Shown here: piece after piece, positions 36,593 through 45,677 of the stretch
Layout of the letters: each line of letters opens with the position of its first letter
How positions within the stretch are numbered: position 1 is the stretch's first letter
Assembly (NCBI GenBank): GCA_035443825.1
Contig: DAOMNN010000008.1
Location: 1-64,000 of the forward strand
Origin: DAOMNN01 sp035443825
GTDB lineage: Bacteria > Pseudomonadota > Gammaproteobacteria > Burkholderiales > Rhodocyclaceae
Length of the DNA: 64,000 nt
Direction: 5' to 3'
Position numbers and translations under genes: made by a program
The notes under the pieces: model-generated
The model's input: only the letters and a program-made list of their open reading frames with translations
What the model was told of the DNA's origin: nothing
Database searches by the model: none

Positions 36593-36621
36593 TTGAATGC
36601 ATGCTGGGCTCTTGCTAGAAT
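36593..36621 (+). promoter_or_regulatory. ppiA sigma-70 promoter
   Basis: TTGAAT (36593-36598) and TAGAAT (36616-36621) are spaced by 17 bases, with a TG one base before the -10 (extended -10). Predicted start about 36628, giving a leader of nearly 190 bases before ppiA. Confidence 0.75.
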
Positions 36622-36630
36622 CGGGCAGCT

Positions 36631-36655
36631 AAAAAGCTCGTTCCTGAAGGCGAGC
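36631..36655 (-). terminator. Minus-strand terminator-like hairpin upstream of cysS
   Basis: On the minus strand GCTCG-CCTTCAGGAA-CGAGC is followed by TTTTT (36631-36635 on the plus strand as AAAAA). It would end any transcript entering from the ppiA side before cysS; it also forms the first hairpin of the ppiA leader RNA. Confidence 0.5.
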
Positions 36656-36814
36656 GATGATAGCACACCCGACGGCAGCGTTTCCCCGGTACATGCGGAG
36701 CGGGTACATCGCCCTGAAACCGCGGCCGTTGAATGCGTCCCGACACGACTCGCCGACTACGCGGACCGTTACCCGCGTCCATTCCTTCACCCATATCAAC
36801 CCGGGAATCTCATC

Positions 36815-37396
36815 ATGAAGCACCTGCTTGCCGCCCTGCTCCTGTTCGCCTCGATCGGAAATCTCCACGCGACCAACCCGGTCGTCGAGATCCGGACCAA
36901 TCAGGGGGTAATCACCATCGAACTGTTCGAAAGGGATGCACCGAAGTCCGTCGGCAATTTCCTGGAGTATGTCCGTACCGGCTACTACGACGGTACGGTA
37001 TTCCACCGCGTGATCGACGGATTCATGATCCAGGGCGGCGGCTTCGACACGCAGATGCGGCAGAAACCCACCCTGACTCCGATCGAAAACGAAGCGCGCA
37101 ACGGTTTGCGCAACGAGCAGGGAACGATCGCAATGGCACGCACGCGCGACCCGCACTCCGCCTCCAGCCAGTTCTTCATCAATCTGGTGGACAATCGCCC
37201 GCTCGACTACCCTTCGAATGACGGCTGGGGTTATGCCGTTTTCGGCAAGGTCAGCGGCGGCTTCGACGTGGTGCAGAAGATCGGCCGCGTCCCGACCGGC
37301 ACGGTCGGCCCATTCCAGAACACACCGACCTCACCGGTCGTGATTGAATCCGTGCGACTGGTCGAGGCGCAAGCTACCGACCCGAGCACCCGCTGA
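36815..37396 (+). CDS. ppiA: Periplasmic peptidyl-prolyl cis-trans isomerase (cyclophilin)
   Basis: A 193-aa cyclophilin with signal peptide to about residue 19 (LHA-TNPV). Cyclophilin motifs: FHRVIDGFMIQGGGF, the catalytic Arg in that segment, FFINLVDN, and GYAVFGKVSGGFDVV. Catalyses proline isomerisation in the periplasm. Start at ATG 36815. The tandem downstream cytoplasmic paralogue shares a 47-base identical stretch. The C-terminus EAQATDPSTR is extra. Confidence 0.93.
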   Translation: MKHLLAALLLFASIGNLHATNPVVEIRTNQGVITIELFERDAPKSVGNFLEYVRTGYYDGTVFHRVIDGFMIQGGGFDTQMRQKPTLTPIENEARNGLRNEQGTIAMARTRDPHSASSQFFINLVDNRPLDYPSNDGWGYAVFGKVSGGFDVVQKIGRVPTGTVGPFQNTPTSPVVIESVRLVEAQATDPSTR

Positions 37397-37416
37397 TCAT
37401 TTCCAAGGAGTCCCTC

Positions 37417-37911
37417 ATGGCAGTCAAATTGCACACCACGCTTGGCGTTATCACCATCGAACTCGACGCCGACAAGGCACCTGAAACAGTCAGGAATTTT
37501 CTCGCCTACGTCGAGTCGGGTCACTACGACAACACCGTGTTCCACCGCGTGATCGACGGATTCATGATCCAGGGCGGCGGCTTCGAGCCAGGGCTGAAGC
37601 AGAAGCCGACCGGCGAGCCGATCAAGAACGAGGCTGACAACGGATTGAAGAATCTTGCCGGGACAATTGCAATGGCGCGCACCCAGGCGCCCCACTCGGC
37701 AACGGCACAGTTCTTCATCAATGTCGCCGACAATGATTTCCTGAACTTCCGCTCGCCCGACATGCAGGGCTGGGGCTATTGTGTATTCGGCAAGGTGACC
37801 GAGGGCACGGATGTTGTCGACCAGATCCGCGCGGTACGCACCGGATCCAGCGGCTTCCATCAGGACGTTCCGGTCGAGGACGTGGTCATCGAGCGCGCCG
37901 AGGTCGTCTGA
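37417..37911 (+). CDS. ppiB: Cytoplasmic peptidyl-prolyl cis-trans isomerase B
   Basis: A 164-aa cyclophilin, equal to E. coli PpiB in length, with no signal peptide. Motifs FHRVIDGFMIQGGGFEPG, AMARTQAPHSATAQFFINVADN and GYCVFGKVTEGTDVVD. Follows ppiA by 20 bases with AAGGAG before its ATG, so co-transcribed. lpxH follows after 43 bases. Confidence 0.96.
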   Translation: MAVKLHTTLGVITIELDADKAPETVRNFLAYVESGHYDNTVFHRVIDGFMIQGGGFEPGLKQKPTGEPIKNEADNGLKNLAGTIAMARTQAPHSATAQFFINVADNDFLNFRSPDMQGWGYCVFGKVTEGTDVVDQIRAVRTGSSGFHQDVPVEDVVIERAEVV

Positions 37912-37954
37912 GCCCTCGGGACAGACAGCCGATCCGTAGCGGGCGCCCCTCCGG

Positions 37955-38710
37955 ATGCGCATTCTCTTCATCTCGGATCTGCACCTGAGCGAAGAAAGGC
38001 CCGAAACCATCCGGGCTTTCCTTGCCTTTCTCGGCGGGCCCGCACGACAGGCCTCCGCCTTGTACATCCTGGGGGACCTGTTCGAGTACTGGGCCGGCGA
38101 CGATGACGATTCGCCATTCAATGGCCTGGTCGCGGACGCATTGCGCGCACTCGCCGAAAGCGGCGTCCATGTGTACTTCATCGCGGGGAACCGGGATTTC
38201 CTCTTGGGTGATCAGTTCGCGGCGCAGGCGGGTCTGACCCTGCTCCCCGATCCGTCCGAGATCGTGCTCGACGATAACGTCACCGTGCTTGTCAGCCATG
38301 GTGATGCGCTGTGTACGGACGACACCGCCTACCAGCAATACCGGGCGCAGGTTCGGGACGATGCTTGGCAACGCAGATTCCTCGCACAACCGCTTGTCGA
38401 GCGCAAGGCCATCATCGAGGAACTTCGGCAACGGAGCGCGCTCGCAAAGCGCGACAAAGCGGTCGAGATCATGGACGTCAATGCAGACGCCGTTGCCCGG
38501 CTGCTACGTCAGCACAACTATCCCCTACTGATTCACGGTCACACGCACCGCCCCGCGCGGCATCTTCACCTGATCGACGGAAAGCATTGCGAACGCTGGG
38601 TCCTGTCGGACTGGCACGACGATGCCCCCTATCTCATCTGGGATGGTGCCGGCATCGAAGCACGGCGTTTCCGACCACCCGCGAACACGATCGGAGCAAC
38701 GCCGGACTGA
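37955..38710 (+). CDS. lpxH: UDP-2,3-diacylglucosamine diphosphatase LpxH
   Basis: A 251-aa metallophosphoesterase of lipid A synthesis. Metal motifs in order: DLHLSEERP, GDLFEYW, GNRDFLLG, SHGDALCTDD, and HGHTHRPARH. Hydrolyses UDP-2,3-diacylglucosamine to lipid X at the inner membrane. The order ppi-lpxH is common in proteobacteria. Convergent with metZ, 39 bases away. Confidence 0.95.
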   Translation: MRILFISDLHLSEERPETIRAFLAFLGGPARQASALYILGDLFEYWAGDDDDSPFNGLVADALRALAESGVHVYFIAGNRDFLLGDQFAAQAGLTLLPDPSEIVLDDNVTVLVSHGDALCTDDTAYQQYRAQVRDDAWQRRFLAQPLVERKAIIEELRQRSALAKRDKAVEIMDVNADAVARLLRQHNYPLLIHGHTHRPARHLHLIDGKHCERWVLSDWHDDAPYLIWDGAGIEARRFRPPANTIGATPD

Positions 38711-38749
38711 CCGCCCCGGCGGCGTCGACAGGACGCGAAACTTGCGGCC

Positions 38750-39919
38750 TCAGGCGGCAAGTCCTCTTGCCAGATCGTCCCGGATGTCCGCGAATGTCTC
38801 CAACCCGACCGCAATACGCAGCAGGCCTTCGCCGATGCCCGCGGCTGCGCGGGCATCGGCGGAAAGGCGCCCGTGCGTGGTCGAAGCCGGATGCGTGATG
38901 GTCGTTCGGGTATCTCCCAGGTTGGCGGTGATCGAGATCATGCGCGTCGCATCGACGACACGCCATGCCTCCTCACGTCCACCCTTGACCTCGAAGCTGA
39001 CGATTGCGCCTCCCAGCTTCTGCTGACGCATCGCCAGGTCATGCTGCCTATGCGAAGCAAGTCCAGGATAATGCACCCGCACCACACCTGCCTGTGCTTC
39101 GAGCCACTGCGCCAGCAAGAGCGCACTAGCCGACTGTGCCTGCATCCTGATCGAAAGCGTCTCGAGCCCCTTCAGAATCACCCATGCATTGAACGGCGAA
39201 ATGCACGGGCCGGCCGTGCGCAGAAACTTGAACACCTCGTCCATGACCGGCCGGGCGCCTACGACCGCGCCTCCGAGCACACGTCCCTGCCCATCCAGAT
39301 ACTTGGTTGCGGAATGAATGATCACGTCCGCGCCCAGGTCAAGCGGCCGCTGCAGGGCTGGTGTGCAGAAACAATTGTCGACCGCCAGAAGCGCGCCCGC
39401 TTCATGCGCGATGGCTGCCACTGCTGCGATGTCGACCACTTCGGTGAGCGGATTGGATGGCGTCTCGACGAAGATCAGTCGGGTTTGCGGGCAGATTGCC
39501 CTCCGATAGGCGCTCAGGTCCGTCGCCGACACGAAGGTCGTTTCAATGCCGAACTTCGAGAGAATGCCGCCGAACAACTGCTGTGTCGCGCCGAACAAGC
39601 CCAGTGACGCAATGATGTGGTCGCCCGCCTTCATCGTTGCCATGACCAGCGCAAGAATGGCGGACATACCCGAAGCCGTTGCGATGCACGCCTCGCCTCC
39701 CTCCAGGGCCGCGAGACGATCCTGCATCATCGTGACGGTCGGGTTCGAAAAGCGCGCATAGACGTTGCCCTCTTCCTCACCCGAAAACCGGGCCGCTGCC
39801 TGCGCTGCATTCTCGAACACGAAGCTCGAGGTAAGAAACAGTGCCTCGCTGTGCTCGTTGAACTGACTGCGCAAGGTCCCGGAGCGAACCGAGAGCGTAT
39901 CGAAATCGGGCGGAATCAT
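38750..39919 (-). CDS. metZ: O-succinylhomoserine sulfhydrylase
   Basis: A 389-aa PLP enzyme of the Cys/Met-metabolism family. Signatures: EGGEACIATASGMSAI, FVETPSNPLTEVVDI, DNCFCTPALQRPL and the PLP lysine in IIHSATKYLDGQG. MetZ is called rather than MetB because of its constant position after purF in beta- and gammaproteobacteria and its MetZ-like spacing. Makes homocysteine directly from O-succinylhomoserine and sulfide. Its ATG overlaps the purF stop by one base. Confidence 0.9.
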   Translation of the reverse strand: MIPPDFDTLSVRSGTLRSQFNEHSEALFLTSSFVFENAAQAAARFSGEEEGNVYARFSNPTVTMMQDRLAALEGGEACIATASGMSAILALVMATMKAGDHIIASLGLFGATQQLFGGILSKFGIETTFVSATDLSAYRRAICPQTRLIFVETPSNPLTEVVDIAAVAAIAHEAGALLAVDNCFCTPALQRPLDLGADVIIHSATKYLDGQGRVLGGAVVGARPVMDEVFKFLRTAGPCISPFNAWVILKGLETLSIRMQAQSASALLLAQWLEAQAGVVRVHYPGLASHRQHDLAMRQQKLGGAIVSFEVKGGREEAWRVVDATRMISITANLGDTRTTITHPASTTHGRLSADARAAAGIGEGLLRIAVGLETFADIRDDLARGLAA

Positions 39920-41445
39920 CAGTTCTCGTCACCCACCACCAGGTTCAGATCGAGTTGGGCATCATTGCCCTCATCGCCCGAAGCGCCTTTCTCACCACGC
40001 AGACTCTCGACACTGAAGAGGTATTCATCGGTAATGTCGCCGGTGACATAGACACCGTCGAAGCAGGAGGTCTCGAAGAAGTTGATCGCGGGGTTCAGTG
40101 CGCGCACCGCCGCCTTGAGGTCATCGAGGTCCTGGTAGATCAGCCCGTCGGCTCCGATCTCACGGCAGATCTCCCCCTCGTCGCGCCCGGCTGCGATCAG
40201 CTCACCACGCGTCGGCATATCGATGCCATAGACGTTGGCGTAGCGAACGGGCGGCGCTGCCGACGCCAGATACACTTTTTCCGCCCCCGCTTCACGCGCC
40301 ATCATGACGATCTCCCGGCTGGTCGTACCGCGCACGATGGAATCGTCGACAAGAAGCACTTTCTTGCCCTTGAACTCCTGAGGAATCGTATTGAGCTTCT
40401 GTCGTACCGATCTGCGGCGAACCGACTGTCCGGGCATGATGAAGGTTCGGCCAATATATCGATTCTTCACGAAACCCTCGCGATACGGCAGGCCGAGACG
40501 ATGAGCCATCTCCATCGCGGAAGGGCGGCTCGAATCCGGAATCGGAATCACCACGTCGATGTCGAGCTGGGCACGTGTGCGCCGCAGCTTTTCGGCGAGG
40601 TACTCGCCCATCTTCACCCGCGACTCGTAAACCGAAATGCCGTCGATTATCGAGTCCGGTCGCGCCAGGTACACATACTCGAACATGCAGGGGGCCTGAA
40701 TCGTCTGCTGTGCGCACTGACGGCTCCGGAAATTGCCCTCGGTATCGATCAGAATCGCCTCGCCGGGGGCGACATCGCGCAGCATCCTGTAACCAGTGAC
40801 GTCGATCGCGACCGATTCTGACGCAACCATCCATTCGGTTCCCTCGGGCGCTTCGTTGCGCCCCACCACCAGCGGCCGAATTCCGTGAGGATCGCGAAAC
40901 GCAAGCAACCCATAGCCCGAGATCATCACGACCGCGGCATATGCGCCACGGCAACGTCGATGCACGTTCGCGACCGCCCGGAATACCGCCTCCGCATCGA
41001 GCTTGAATCCGTTGCTCGCCGCCTGCAACTCGTGGGCCAGGACGTTGAGCAGGACTTCGGAGTCGGAATTGGTGTTTATGTGGCGCAGATCGGATAAGAA
41101 GATCTCTCGCTTGAGTTCTTCTGCATTGGTGAGATTCCCGTTGTGCGCCAGAAGCAGGCCGAAGGGCGAATTCACATAGAAGGGTTGGGCCTCGGCCGGA
41201 TTGCACGCCGATCCGGCGGTCGGATAGCGTACGTGCCCGATTCCCCAGTTCCCGACCAGATTGCGCATGTTCCGGGTCCTGAACACGTCGCGCACCAGAC
41301 CCGGTCCCTTGTGGAGAAAGTACCGCCCACTTTCCGACGTGGCAATTCCCGCGGCATCCTGTCCACGGTGCTGCAGCACCTGGAGACCATCGTAGAGCAA
41401 CTGATTGACCGGGGTTGTCGACACCACCCCTATGATTCCGCACAT
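39919..41445 (-). CDS. purF: Amidophosphoribosyltransferase
   Basis: A 508-aa enzyme starting purine synthesis. The N-terminal nucleophile is Cys2 (MCGIIGVVS), exposed after Met removal, which fixes the start at 41443-41445. The glutaminase domain has LQHRGQDAAG; the phosphoribosyltransferase domain has the PRPP loop VLLVDDSIVRGTTS. Upstream neighbours are cvpA and the SPOR protein, the standard proteobacterial order. Confidence 0.97.
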   Translation of the reverse strand: MCGIIGVVSTTPVNQLLYDGLQVLQHRGQDAAGIATSESGRYFLHKGPGLVRDVFRTRNMRNLVGNWGIGHVRYPTAGSACNPAEAQPFYVNSPFGLLLAHNGNLTNAEELKREIFLSDLRHINTNSDSEVLLNVLAHELQAASNGFKLDAEAVFRAVANVHRRCRGAYAAVVMISGYGLLAFRDPHGIRPLVVGRNEAPEGTEWMVASESVAIDVTGYRMLRDVAPGEAILIDTEGNFRSRQCAQQTIQAPCMFEYVYLARPDSIIDGISVYESRVKMGEYLAEKLRRTRAQLDIDVVIPIPDSSRPSAMEMAHRLGLPYREGFVKNRYIGRTFIMPGQSVRRRSVRQKLNTIPQEFKGKKVLLVDDSIVRGTTSREIVMMAREAGAEKVYLASAAPPVRYANVYGIDMPTRGELIAAGRDEGEICREIGADGLIYQDLDDLKAAVRALNPAINFFETSCFDGVYVTGDITDEYLFSVESLRGEKGASGDEGNDAQLDLNLVVGDEN

Positions 41446-41456
41446 GGGATTAACGC

Positions 41457-41948
41457 CTATCTGAAACGAATCCTGTCGGCCACCGCATCGGGCAGCCATG
41501 GTTTGGCGGCTACCACCGCCGTTTCCAAGGGCGCTGCGAACAGGGAATCAGCCCACCAGGGCTCACGCACCACACCCGTCATGCCACCCACCAGTACGAG
41601 CACAAAAGCAATCGCCACACCCCGCGCCACACCGAACAAGGTGCCGAAGAGTCGATCTGCCGGCCCCAATCCCGCCGCGCGCAGCAACTCTCGCAGGAGG
41701 AACCTGAGTACCGCTGCAAGCAATAGTACGCCTACGAAGATCAGCGCAAAACCGGCAACCTGCCGCCACGCGGGTTCGCTTATCAGGTCGGCGAACAGTT
41801 TCGCGGCTTCACCCGCATACAGCCAGGCGGCACCCAGTGCCACGACCCAGGCCAGCAGGGCTATCACCTCGCTTACCAGGCCCCTCCACATCCCCACGGC
41901 TGCCGAAAGCACAAGCAGCCCCAGAAAGATGTAATCGAACACCGTCAT
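41457..41948 (-). CDS. cvpA: CvpA family membrane protein
   Basis: A 163-aa protein with four membrane helices: residues 5-22, 28-46, 62-84 and 102-122. The start MTVFDYIFLGLLVLSAAVG is characteristic. Needed for colicin V production in E. coli; physiological role still unclear, often tied to envelope and bile tolerance. 11 bases before purF. Confidence 0.92.
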   Translation of the reverse strand: MTVFDYIFLGLLVLSAAVGMWRGLVSEVIALLAWVVALGAAWLYAGEAAKLFADLISEPAWRQVAGFALIFVGVLLLAAVLRFLLRELLRAAGLGPADRLFGTLFGVARGVAIAFVLVLVGGMTGVVREPWWADSLFAAPLETAVVAAKPWLPDAVADRIRFR

Positions 41949-41956
41949 CGTGGCGA

Positions 41957-42649
41957 TCAGCGCGACGTAACGACACCATCTATTCCCGCGGATGCCAACG
42001 CTTCAGCCGCCTTCTGCGCATCGTCACGCGTCGCATAGGGACCCACCCGAACGCGCGTCACCGTCCCGGCCGCCTCCGTATAGGCAGCATAACCCCGCGC
42101 CTTGAGGTCCGCGCTGAAAGTTACGGCTTTTCCTGCATCACCAAATGCGCCAACCTGGACCACGAAGCCCTTGGTCTCGACCGTGGCGCCCCCTGTCCGG
42201 CCCTCCAGAATAGCCTTGACGCGCGCGGCCTCGTCGTCGGGTGTCGCCGCCGAACTCGCCGGTCGAGGGGGGGTGGCGGGTGCCGCGTCTGCCGGCCGCG
42301 GTGGCTGCGATTTCGCCGGAGTAGGCCCCTGCTCGGACGGTGCGACCGTGGCGACCGGGGGAACGGCGGGAGCCTCAGCCTGAGGGCCCGCGCCGGTCGC
42401 TGGCGGCTGCTCCTGCGGTGCAGGGGCGATTCCGACATCGGCGACTGCGGGACGTCCGGCGATCGGCCGCGCCTGGCGACTGTCCGCATCACGATCCGGA
42501 ATGCTCACCTCGATGTCGCGCACAGGCGCTTGCGGTTCGCTGTCCATGATCATCGGCAGAATGATCGCCGCTAGCAATGCCAGCGCAGCCGCGCCAACCA
42601 GACGTCGCCGGGAACGCTTCTTGAATTCAAGGTTGTCGTTGTCCGCCAC
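41957..42649 (-). CDS. dedD: SPOR-domain protein (DedD-like)
   Basis: A 230-aa protein of the cell-division type: basic cytoplasmic tail FKKRSRRR, one membrane helix (about 16-35), a long Pro/Ala linker (45-145) and a C-terminal SPOR domain (FVVQVGAFGDAGKAVTFSADL...VRVGPYATRDDAQKA), which binds denuded septal peptidoglycan. Start set at GTG 42647-42649, just after the folC stop, because the conserved MADND-like N-terminus begins there; an ATG at 42679 overlapping folC is the alternative. Confidence 0.9.
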   Translation of the reverse strand: MADNDNLEFKKRSRRRLVGAAALALLAAIILPMIMDSEPQAPVRDIEVSIPDRDADSRQARPIAGRPAVADVGIAPAPQEQPPATGAGPQAEAPAVPPVATVAPSEQGPTPAKSQPPRPADAAPATPPRPASSAATPDDEAARVKAILEGRTGGATVETKGFVVQVGAFGDAGKAVTFSADLKARGYAAYTEAAGTVTRVRVGPYATRDDAQKAAEALASAGIDGVVTSR

Positions 42650-42650
42650 G

Positions 42651-43940
42651 CTAGGGCCTCGCTCCTGCCAGCACATCACCCACGGTCACGAAGGAACCGA
42701 AGGCCACAATTCTATCACTCTCGCCAGCGTTCACCCGCGCCGCAGCAAAGGCTTCAACGGGACTATCAAAGCACTCGACCGCCTCGGTGATTCCGGCACG
42801 TTCGAGGCGTGCGCGCAAAGCCTCGGCCGAGAGCCCGCGGGGTCCCGGAAGCGACGCAAGCAGCCAGTGATCGATCCGATTTCGCAGCAGTGACGCGATC
42901 CCCTCCACGTCCTTGTCGCCGAAGGCGCCGAAAACCGCCCACGTTTCGGGATAGAACCCCATATTCGAGAGATTCTCGGCGAGGACGCCCGCTGCCTGGG
43001 GATTGTGTGCCACATCCAGCACCACCGCAGGCTTGCCCGGCAGGACTTGAAACCTGCCCGGAAGCTCGACCATCATCAGACCCTGGCGCACAGCCTGCAT
43101 CGACACGGGAATCCGCTCCCGGAGCAGTTCGAGCGCGGCCAGCACTGCCGAAGCGTTGAGCAACTGATTGGCCCCGCGCAAGGCCGGATAGGCCAACCCG
43201 CCGCGACGTAGCAACTTCCCCCGCGCGGGGACGTCCTGATAGCGCCAGAAGCCCCATTGCTGCCGGTCACCACCGAATCCGAAATCCCGCCCACTCACCC
43301 AAAGTTGCGCGCCTATCCCTGCAGCGTGTGCAAGCAGACTCGCAGGCGGTTGCGGATCGCCACAGATCGCCGGTTTGCCTGAGCGGAAGATGCCGGCCTT
43401 CTCGAAGCCGATCTGCTCACGCGTACTCCCCAGGAAATCCATGTGATCGAGGGCGATGCTGGTCACGATCGAACAGTCCGGCTCGATCGCATTGACTGCA
43501 TCCAGCCGTCCGCCGAGACCGACCTCCAGAATGATCACGTCAAGCGGTTGGCGACAGAAGATGTCCCACGCCGCCAGCGTGCCATGCTCGAAATAGGTCA
43601 GATCGACATTCTGGCGCGCCTGCTCGACCGTATCGAACGCACTGACCATGCGCGCCTCGTCAATCTCGCGCCCGTCGATGCGCACGCGCTCGGTGTAGCG
43701 CACCAGATGAGGGGAAGTGTAGACGCCGACCCGAAAGCCAGCCGCGCCGAGAATGGATTCGAGCATGGCGCACACCGAACCCTTGCCGTTGGTCCCGCCC
43801 ACGCTAATGACCACGGCCTCGGACCGTGCGGCAAGTCGCGCGAGCACGGCCTGTACCCGATCAAGTCCGAGCCTGATCCGGGCACCGTGGCGCGCCTCGA
43901 GTAGCGCCAGCCACCCTTCCAGGCTGCTCGGGCGGGACAT
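42651..43940 (-). CDS. folC: Bifunctional folylpolyglutamate/dihydrofolate synthase
   Basis: A 429-aa Mur-ligase-family enzyme. P-loop VGGTNGKGSVCAML, YTSPHLVRYTERVRI, HMDFLG, and C-terminal LDVAHNPQA. Adds glutamate to dihydropteroate and folates. The ATG at 43938-43940 has GGAGGG seven bases upstream; a TTG at 43958 overlapping accD is less likely. Between accD and dedD. Confidence 0.95.
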   Translation of the reverse strand: MSRPSSLEGWLALLEARHGARIRLGLDRVQAVLARLAARSEAVVISVGGTNGKGSVCAMLESILGAAGFRVGVYTSPHLVRYTERVRIDGREIDEARMVSAFDTVEQARQNVDLTYFEHGTLAAWDIFCRQPLDVIILEVGLGGRLDAVNAIEPDCSIVTSIALDHMDFLGSTREQIGFEKAGIFRSGKPAICGDPQPPASLLAHAAGIGAQLWVSGRDFGFGGDRQQWGFWRYQDVPARGKLLRRGGLAYPALRGANQLLNASAVLAALELLRERIPVSMQAVRQGLMMVELPGRFQVLPGKPAVVLDVAHNPQAAGVLAENLSNMGFYPETWAVFGAFGDKDVEGIASLLRNRIDHWLLASLPGPRGLSAEALRARLERAGITEAVECFDSPVEAFAAARVNAGESDRIVAFGSFVTVGDVLAGARP

Positions 43941-43954
43941 CCGTGGCCCTCCGG

Positions 43955-44824
43955 TCAAGCTTCGACTGTCGCCTGACGGGTCAACAGACCGATCAGCATC
44001 GCAAGCCTGTCACGCAGTTGGCGGCGGTCGACGATCAAGTCGATCGCGCCTTTTTCCAGGAGAAACTCCGCGCGCTGGAACCCGTCCGGCAGTGTTTCGC
44101 GGACCGTCTGCTCAATCACGCGCGGACCGGCGAAACCAATCAGCGCACCCGGCTCGGCGATGACCACGTCCCCCATGAAGGCAAAGCTCGCGGACACCCC
44201 GCCCATCGTCGGATCGGTCAGGATGGTTATGAAAGGAAGCTTGCGCCTGGCCAGACGCGTGATGCCGGCCGTCGTCTTGGCCATCTGCATCAGCGAGAAA
44301 AGGCCCTCCTGCATTCGCGCGCCACCTGTCGCGGTAATGCAGATGAAAGGTAGGCGCTGCTCCTCGGCAACGCGCACGCCACGCATGAAGCGCTCGCCCA
44401 CGACCGACCCCATCGACCCGCCCAGAAACTCGAACTCGAAACACGCGACGACGACCGAAGTGCCATGAATGGCCCCCTGCATGACCACGAGTGCGTCGGC
44501 TTCTCCGGTCTCATTCGTCGCAGCCGAAAGTCGCTCGCTATACTTGCGCGAATCCTTGAACTTCAGCGGATCGACTGGAACCACCGACGCTCCGATCTCG
44601 CTCTGTCCGTCAGGATCCAGCAGAAGTTCGAGCCGCGCACGCGCGCGCAGGCGCTGGTGATGACCGCATTTCGGACAGACTGCCTGATTGCTCTCCAGGT
44701 CCGATCGGTAGAGCACCGCCTCGCATGACGGGCACTTGCTCCACAGCCCCTCCGGGATTGACTTGCGTACCGGGGATTCGCCTTTCTTGATACGTGGCGG
44801 GAGGAGCTTCTTGAGCCAACTCAT
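43955..44824 (-). CDS. accD: Acetyl-CoA carboxylase carboxyltransferase beta subunit
   Basis: A 289-aa protein with an N-terminal zinc ribbon (CPSC ... CPKC at about residues 31-53) and a crotonase-like fold with GGARMQEGLFSLMQM and TDPTMGGVSASFA. Transfers carboxyl from biotin-carboxyl carrier protein to acetyl-CoA. ATG overlaps the trpA stop (ATGA), the usual trpA-accD-folC coupling. Confidence 0.97.
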   Translation of the reverse strand: MSWLKKLLPPRIKKGESPVRKSIPEGLWSKCPSCEAVLYRSDLESNQAVCPKCGHHQRLRARARLELLLDPDGQSEIGASVVPVDPLKFKDSRKYSERLSAATNETGEADALVVMQGAIHGTSVVVACFEFEFLGGSMGSVVGERFMRGVRVAEEQRLPFICITATGGARMQEGLFSLMQMAKTTAGITRLARRKLPFITILTDPTMGGVSASFAFMGDVVIAEPGALIGFAGPRVIEQTVRETLPDGFQRAEFLLEKGAIDLIVDRRQLRDRLAMLIGLLTRQATVEA

Positions 44825-45636
44825 TTCGGTCCTCCTTCAAGACTGTCGAGTGCGGTCCGGATACCCGCAACGAAGGACCGCACATTTGCCGTCACCTGAT
44901 CCGCCGGGCTGCTCTCTATCTCTTCGATGATGCGGCTACCGATCACCACGGCGTCGGCCACCTCGCCGATGCGCCGGGCCGATTCCGCATCACGAATTCC
45001 GAACCCGACGCCCACAGGCATCCCGATGCGTTCCCGGATACGGGGAATTCGTGCCGCGATCTCGTCGAAATCCAGCTTCGCCGCGCCCGTGACGCCCTTC
45101 AACGACACGTAGTAGATGTATCCGCTACCCGCTTCGGCAACGTCGTCGAAACGCTGTTCCGACGAGGTCGGTGCAAGCAGGAAGATCGGGTCGAGGCCGG
45201 CCCGCTTCGCCTCATCCGCGAAAGTCCGGCATTCCTCGGGAGGATAGTCGACGATAAGGACGCCATCGACCCCGGCGGCGCGGGCACCGCCCACGAACGC
45301 CGTTACGCCCATCGCTTCGACCGGATTCGCGTATCCCATGAGTACGACGGGCGTATGCGCGTCGGTCTCGCGAAATCGGGACACGATCGCGAACACCTTG
45401 CGCACGCTCATGCCACGTGCGAGGGCGCGCTCGGAAGCCCGCTGAATGGTGGGTCCGTCGGCCATCGGATCGGAGAACGGGACGCCCAGTTCGATGATGT
45501 CCGCACCACCCTCGACCAAGGCATGCATGAGCGGCACAGTGAGTTCGGCCGAGGGATCACCGGCCGTGATGAAGGGAATCAGCGCGCGACGGTTGCTGCC
45601 CTTGAGTTGCTCGAATATCGACTGGATTCTTGACAT
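44821..45636 (-). CDS. trpA: Tryptophan synthase alpha subunit
   Basis: A 271-aa TIM barrel. Catalytic Glu in DIIELGVPFSDPMADG and Asp in VLIVDYPPEE; phosphate-binding GVGFGIRD and VIGSRI. Cleaves indole-3-glycerol phosphate and passes indole to TrpB, whose gene is 41 bases upstream. Confidence 0.97.
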   Translation of the reverse strand: MSRIQSIFEQLKGSNRRALIPFITAGDPSAELTVPLMHALVEGGADIIELGVPFSDPMADGPTIQRASERALARGMSVRKVFAIVSRFRETDAHTPVVLMGYANPVEAMGVTAFVGGARAAGVDGVLIVDYPPEECRTFADEAKRAGLDPIFLLAPTSSEQRFDDVAEAGSGYIYYVSLKGVTGAAKLDFDEIAARIPRIRERIGMPVGVGFGIRDAESARRIGEVADAVVIGSRIIEEIESSPADQVTANVRSFVAGIRTALDSLEGGPK

Positions 45637-45677
45637 AGGGTGATTGCGATTGGCCGGAACGCTTTCCGACGAAGGGT

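Larger units (their letters stand above)
36507..36814. other. cysS-ppiA divergent intergenic region
   Basis: A 308-base gap. It contains a near-palindrome GCATTCATTGAATGC that covers the -35 of the ppiA promoter, the ppiA promoter itself, and a minus-strand hairpin with T-run. No ORF in it has a plausible start and codon use. I found no clear cysS promoter. Confidence 0.6.
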
